Source: an uncultured Oxalobacter sp.
Lineage (GTDB): Bacteria > Pseudomonadota > Gammaproteobacteria > Burkholderiales > Burkholderiaceae_D
NCBI GenBank assembly: GCA_934270705.1
Contig: CAKQQG010000052.1
Coordinates: forward strand, 1 to 8,745
Length of the DNA stretch: 8,745 nt
Direction: 5' to 3'
Shown piece after piece: positions 5,863 through 8,745 of this stretch. Under the pieces are notes generated by a model that had not been told where the DNA came from, made no database searches, and saw nothing but the letters and a program-made list of their open reading frames with translations. Position numbers and translations under genes: made by a program. Every line of letters starts with the position of its first letter. Positions within the stretch are counted from its first letter, which is position 1.

Positions 5863-6378
5863 ATGAAACGCAAGGGAATGATACTGGCGCTTGCCGCCGT
5901 ATTGATGCCACTGGCATGGCGCGCCATCAAGAAGCATCGTCTGGCACGCAAGCCGGTCGTCGTTCTCGATATGGAAATGGTGGCCGAACGCTCGTTGCCC
6001 GGACGCGCGGCCGCGCAGTACCTCAGAACCGTGAAAAACATCCTGCACCGCAACGTCGAGGAAGTCCGGCTGGCCTATCAGGGGCGGGAACAGACACCCG
6101 AAGGCGTGCGCGCCATCACGCAGGCGCAGTCCAACTACCAGCAACAGCTGGCGCTGTACCAGAAAAAACTCGATAACGAAATCGGCGACATCGTCGCCGC
6201 CGCCGTCCGCTCATGGCTGTCGAAAAACCGTCAGGTCGCCGCCGTCATCGCCGCGGATGAGACCCTCGGATACAACAAAAACGCCGACATCACCAGACAG
6301 GTCATGGCGGAAGTGGACTGGTACAAACCGTCGTTCCCGCCGCTGCCGCGCTCACGAAACGGCAAGATGCCGCTTTGA
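5863..6378 (+). CDS. Skp/OmpH-like membrane-anchored protein
   Basis: A 171-residue protein. Residues 1-5 are basic and 6-19 hydrophobic (MILALAAVLMPLAW), followed by a strongly basic stretch (20-30). This looks more like an uncleaved signal anchor than a cleaved signal peptide. VVVLDMEMVAERSLPGRAAA (32-51) resembles the opening strand and helix of the OmpH/Skp family (V-D-x-x-x-V-x-x-x-S-x-x-G-K/R-A-A). Residues about 52-120 form a long, Gln-rich, coiled-coil-like helical arm. The end, AAVIAADETLGYNKNADITRQVMAEVD (126-152), matches the closing strand and the L-Y-x-x-x-x-x-D-I-T motif of Skp-like proteins. Skp is a trimeric periplasmic chaperone for outer-membrane proteins; a similar role here is inferred. 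It is not next to bamA or lpxD, so it is probably a paralogue, not the main Skp. AGGA (5849-5852) lies 10 bases before the start. Confidence 0.75.
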   Translation: MKRKGMILALAAVLMPLAWRAIKKHRLARKPVVVLDMEMVAERSLPGRAAAQYLRTVKNILHRNVEEVRLAYQGREQTPEGVRAITQAQSNYQQQLALYQKKLDNEIGDIVAAAVRSWLSKNRQVAAVIAADETLGYNKNADITRQVMAEVDWYKPSFPPLPRSRNGKMPL

Positions 6379-6428
6379 CCGTTCGCCTTCGCCATCACCG
6401 CCGGCATGCGGAAAATCTGCCGGTATGG

Positions 6429-6457
6429 TTGACAACGGGGCGCGCCGCCAGTAAATT
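6429..6457 (+). promoter_or_regulatory. Sigma-70 promoter of mgtA
   Basis: A perfect TTGACA (6429-6434), exactly 17 bases, then TAAATT (6452-6457, 4 of 6). The expected start of transcription is about 6462-6465. This is the best sigma-70 match in the window and gives a leader of about 264 bases. Confidence 0.65.
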
Positions 6458-6458
6458 G

Positions 6459-6493
6459 CCACCTGCTTTCGGGGAGCGCACCCTTGCAGGTGG
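6459..6493. promoter_or_regulatory. 8-bp inverted repeat over the mgtA start of transcription
   Basis: CCACCTGC (6459-6466) and GCAGGTGG (6486-6493) are perfect inverted copies, separated by 19 bases with an inner GGG/CCC pair (6472-6474 / 6481-6483). The left arm overlaps the predicted +1, so part of it would not be transcribed. It may be a DNA operator, or an RNA stem if transcription starts a few bases earlier. The right arm can also join a weak GTGgAAAA/TTTTCAC stem (6490-6510). Confidence 0.5.
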
Positions 6494-6527
6494 AAAAACG
6501 CGCTTTTCACGAAATTTCCCGCCGGCC

Positions 6528-6566
6528 ATGCCGCCGGCATTCCCATCATTTTTTATTGTCAGGTAA
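6528..6566 (+). CDS. Possible Pro-rich leader peptide (uORF1) of mgtA
   Basis: A 12-codon frame, MPPAFPSFFIVR, with prolines at positions 2, 3 and 6. It recalls the short Pro-rich mgtL peptide of enteric mgtA leaders, whose translation controls mgtA; there is no sequence identity beyond prolines near the start and a hydrophobic end with Arg. No ribosome-binding site is visible, and the start lies inside a GC hairpin. It is a chance frame until shown otherwise. Confidence 0.25.
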   Translation: MPPAFPSFFIVR

Positions 6567-6571
6567 CGAGA

Positions 6572-6640
6572 ATGGACTCAGACAGTTGCAGTTCGATACG
6601 GTCTGACGGCCAGCCGCAAACCGGGATGTTTCCCGGATAA
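6572..6640 (+). CDS. Possible leader peptide (uORF2) of mgtA
   Basis: A 22-codon frame beginning MDSDSCSSIRSDG and ending GMFPG. Its ATG follows the uORF1 stop by 5 bases, with AGG 8 bases upstream. Asp residues stand at positions 2 and 4, and the stop codon is followed at once by CCTCC, complementary to the mgtA ribosome-binding site. Acidic or Pro-rich nascent N-termini are known to destabilise ribosomes at low Mg2+ in the MgtL case. Applying that here is inference. Confidence 0.35.
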   Translation: MDSDSCSSIRSDGQPQTGMFPG

Positions 6641-6742
6641 CCTCCGACAGGTTTTGCCGGTCTTGCCGTACGGCCGGTCTTCGCTTCGATCGTATCCATC
6701 CAGAGTGCACCAGTACTGGAGGCTATCATGTACGGCAAAACC
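6641..6742 (+). promoter_or_regulatory. Predicted sequestering elements of the mgtA start
   Basis: CCTCC (6641-6645) is complementary to the mgtA GGAGG (6718-6722). GGTTTTGCCG (6650-6659) is perfectly complementary, over 10 bases, to CGGCAAAACC (6733-6742), that is codons 2-5. GCCGTAC (6665-6671) complements GTACGGC (6730-6736), which includes the last base of the ATG. These pairings compete, giving at least two alternative folds. A local stem TCCAG (6699-6703) / CTGGA (6716-6720) also covers part of the ribosome-binding site. The elements lie just after the uORF2 stop, where a ribosome on uORF2 would affect them. Confidence 0.45.
6718..6722 (+). promoter_or_regulatory. Ribosome-binding site of mgtA
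   Basis: GGAGG lies 5 bases before ATG 6728 and fixes the start. It partly overlaps the palindrome CCAGTACTGG (6710-6719). Confidence 0.8.
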
Positions 6743-8745
6743 GCTACATCCATGGCAGCGCGCAAGACGCTGCGTATGCATATCGAAAAAAAACTGTTGC
6801 AGGCCGCCGCCATGCCGGCGACAGCCCTGATGCGGCAGTACGGCGCCTCACCGGCAGGATTGCCCGGAGAAGGCGCCGTTCTGGAAAACCGCGCCCGCTG
6901 GGGCGACAACCGGATCGGCAACAGCCGCGACAAATCCGTCGGCTTGCGGCTGGTACAGGCTTTCGTCAATCCGTTCACCGGCATTTTAGCCGTGATCGGT
7001 TGTATTTCCGTATTCACCGACATCGTTTTGCCGCCGCCCGGAGAACGGGATGTCATGACCGTCGGCGTGATCGCGGTCATGATCTTTCTTTCCGGGCTGT
7101 TGCGGTTCATTCAGGAAACGCGCGGCGACCGCGCCGCGGCAGGACTGGCGGCAATGGTTTCCAATACCGTGGCCGTCATCCGGCAGCCGGACGGCATGCG
7201 CGAACGTCCCATCACCGATATCGTCGCCGGCGACATCATCCGGCTGGCCGCCGGCGATATGGTTCCGGCCGATTGCCGCATCCTGCGCGCGAAAGACCTG
7301 TTCATTTCGCAATCGGCCATGACCGGCGAGAGCGAACCGGTCGAAAAAACGGAACGGACGGAAGATATTGTCCCCGATCAGGCGATAACCGATTGCCCGA
7401 CGCTGGTTTTCATGGGCAGCACCGTCGTCAGCGGCAGCGCCACCGTCATGGCTGTCGCCACGGGCAAAAACACGCTTTTCGGCGACATGGCCGGCGCGCT
7501 TTCCGGACGGCGGGAAAAAACCGGTTTCGAAAAGGGTTTGCATGCCGTCTCCGGCCTGCTGATCCGTTTCATGCTCATCATGGTTCCCGTCGTTTTTCTC
7601 ATCAACGGGCTGAGCAGGGGCGACTGGATGGAAGCGCTCCTGTTTTCCATCTCGATCGCCGTCGGACTGACCCCGGAAATGCTGCCGATGATCGTCACCA
7701 CTTCGCTGGCGAAGGGGGCCGTCGTCATGAGCCGGAAAAAAACGATCATCAAAAACCTCGGCGCCATCCAGAATCTGGGCGCCATGACGGTACTGTGCAC
7801 CGACAAGACCGGTACGCTGACGCAGGACAAGGTCATCGTCGAACGTCATCTGGATTGCCATGGCAAAAGCGATGATCGCGTGCTGATGCTGGCTTTCCTG
7901 AACAGCTTTCACCAGACGGGACTGAAAAACCTGATGGATCGCGCCATCATCGGGCTGACCGAAGAAAAAGCCGCCGAAGGGTTTGTCTGGCGTCATCTGA
8001 AGACGGGATATACCAAGATCGACGAGATGCCGTTCGACTTCGGGCGTCGCCGCATGAGCGTCGTCGTCGCCAGTCCGGAGGGGCATAAAACCGTCATCAC
8101 CAAGGGCGCTCTGGAAGAAATGCTCTCCGTTTGCCGCCATGCCGAATATGATGGACGGATCGTGCCGCTGGACGCAGCCATGGAAAACACGATCCGCAAA
8201 ACGGTCGATGCGCTCAACGACGACGGCATGCGGGTCATCGCCGTCGCATGGAAAACACCGTCCGAAGATATATCGTCTTTTTCGGTGGCCGATGAATCGG
8301 ACATGATTTTCGCCGGTTATCTGGCGTTTCTGGACCCGCCGCGGGAAAGCACGAAACAGGCGCTGGCGGCGCTGGCCGCGCATGGCGTGGGCGTGCGCAT
8401 TCTGACGGGCGACAACGAACGGGTCACCCGCGCCATCTGCCGGCAGGTCGGCATGCCCGTTACCGCGATCATGAGCGGTGCCGATCTGGAAGCGATGGAC
8501 GATACCGCGCTGGCGCGGGAAATCGGACATGTCCAGGTGTTCGCGCGGCTGTCTCCCGCACAGAAAGCGCGTATCGTCACCGTCCTGCGCGAACAGGGCG
8601 AAATCGTCGGCTATCTGGGCGACGGCATCAACGACACACTCGCCATGAAGGCTTCGGATGTGGGGATTTCCGTGGATTCCGCCGTCGATATCGCACGGGA
8701 ATCGGCCGATGTCGTGTTGCTGGAAAAAGACCTGATGGTACTGGA
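6728..8745 (+). CDS. mgtA: Magnesium-translocating P-type ATPase (MgtA/MgtB family), 3' end missing
   Basis: 672 complete codons are present before the window ends; the family is about 900 residues, so the C-terminal helices are off the edge. It is an inner-membrane P3B ATPase that imports Mg2+ at the expense of ATP. Residues 1-70 are cytoplasmic and basic. Helices 1-2 lie at about 77-120. The actuator domain has TGES (199-202). Helices 3-4 carry GLTPEMLP (313-320), diagnostic of Mg2+ ATPases. The phosphorylation site DKTGTLT has D359. The nucleotide domain shows FDFGRRRMSVVV and KGALEEML (K459), then FLDPPRES and ILTGDNE. The hinge motif is GDGIND (631-636), followed by T-L-A-M where the family has A-P-A-L. 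VGISVDSAVDIARESADVVL closes the visible part. MgtB cannot be excluded as the better name. Regulation through its long leader is likely. Confidence 0.95.
   Translation, partial: MYGKTATSMAARKTLRMHIEKKLLQAAAMPATALMRQYGASPAGLPGEGAVLENRARWGDNRIGNSRDKSVGLRLVQAFVNPFTGILAVIGCISVFTDIVLPPPGERDVMTVGVIAVMIFLSGLLRFIQETRGDRAAAGLAAMVSNTVAVIRQPDGMRERPITDIVAGDIIRLAAGDMVPADCRILRAKDLFISQSAMTGESEPVEKTERTEDIVPDQAITDCPTLVFMGSTVVSGSATVMAVATGKNTLFGDMAGALSGRREKTGFEKGLHAVSGLLIRFMLIMVPVVFLINGLSRGDWMEALLFSISIAVGLTPEMLPMIVTTSLAKGAVVMSRKKTIIKNLGAIQNLGAMTVLCTDKTGTLTQDKVIVERHLDCHGKSDDRVLMLAFLNSFHQTGLKNLMDRAIIGLTEEKAAEGFVWRHLKTGYTKIDEMPFDFGRRRMSVVVASPEGHKTVITKGALEEMLSVCRHAEYDGRIVPLDAAMENTIRKTVDALNDDGMRVIAVAWKTPSEDISSFSVADESDMIFAGYLAFLDPPRESTKQALAALAAHGVGVRILTGDNERVTRAICRQVGMPVTAIMSGADLEAMDDTALAREIGHVQVFARLSPAQKARIVTVLREQGEIVGYLGDGINDTLAMKASDVGISVDSAVDIARESADVVLLEKDLMVL

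Larger units (their letters stand above)
6379..6727 (+). other. Intergenic region and 5' leader of mgtA
   Basis: 349 bases between the Skp-like gene and the Mg2+ ATPase gene. First comes a stem CCGGCA (6401-6406) / TGCCGG (6418-6423) without a T-run. Then a sigma-70 promoter (6429-6457), an 8-bp inverted repeat at the expected start of transcription (6459-6493), and a hairpin GCCGGC (6521-6526) / GCCGGC (6533-6538) with a T-run 10 bases later. Two tandem small frames (6528-6566 and 6572-6640) follow. A third hairpin CCGGGA (6621-6626) / TCCCGG (6631-6636) lies within the second frame. Finally come elements complementary to the mgtA ribosome-binding site and start region. The ~264-base leader is long, as in enteric mgtA genes, whose leader senses Mg2+ and the translation of a small Pro-rich frame. 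No M-box was recognised. Confidence 0.65.

Noticed and set aside
6521..6554. Intrinsic terminator (attenuator) in the mgtA leader
   Set aside because: The GCCGGC hairpin is real, but the six-T run begins 10 bases after the stem, too far for normal intrinsic termination.
6464..6727. M-box magnesium riboswitch in the mgtA leader
   Set aside because: The conserved M-box loop sequences are not visible; the leader's structure is different.
6986..8530. 514-codon minus-strand frame inside mgtA
   Set aside because: It is an antisense shadow of a gene with every P-type ATPase motif in order; its own product is an Asp/His/Arg-rich chance sequence.

Overview
The window looks like chromosomal DNA of a Gram-negative, moderately GC-rich proteobacterium. 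A beta-proteobacterium of the Oxalobacteraceae type would fit, but that is an impression from gene content and protein style, not a demonstrated assignment. The grounds are a subtype I-C style CRISPR repeat, a Skp/OmpH-like membrane-anchored protein, YbaK, MntP and a MgtA/MgtB-type Mg2+ ATPase.

Layout: (1) 1-357 is the leader-distal end of a CRISPR array read left to right. It has five full 32-bp repeats, five complete spacers and a decayed last repeat; leader and cas genes would lie off the left edge. (2) 358-1119 holds helically phased A-tracts, a strong hairpin just before the ribosome-binding site, a small heat-shock protein gene (Hsp20) and a textbook intrinsic terminator. (3) 1120-2900 holds an unrecognised 318-aa gene on the minus strand, flanked by two ~400-bp stretches without a supported gene. 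(4) 2901-4002 holds ybaK (plus) converging on mntP (minus). (5) 4003-5677 is a ~450-bp divergent intergenic region followed by a 12-helix MFS transporter gene. (6) 5863-6378 is a small Skp/OmpH-like gene. (7) 6379-8745 is a ~350-bp intergenic region, which includes the predicted ~260-nt 5' leader, and the first 672 codons of a magnesium-translocating P-type ATPase gene that runs off the right edge.

The genes look like independently transcribed housekeeping and stress units, not one pathway. The recurring themes are divalent-cation homeostasis (mntP for Mn2+ export, mgtA for Mg2+ import) and protein quality control (Hsp20, YbaK, Skp-like). Opposite orientations and wide gaps argue against any long operon.

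The most interesting unexplained signal is the mgtA leader. It carries a good sigma-70 promoter, an 8-bp inverted repeat at the expected transcription start and two tandem short upstream reading frames, the first Pro-rich and the second starting Met-Asp-Ser-Asp. Immediately after the second stop codon come sequences complementary to the mgtA Shine-Dalgarno (5 nt) and to the start of the coding region (10 nt perfect). This looks like a translation-coupled switch analogous in logic, not in sequence, to the mgtL leader of enteric bacteria. Second-tier signals are the phased A-tracts and the hairpin upstream of hsp20, and a possible degenerate GIY-YIG-like fold in the unknown 318-aa protein.
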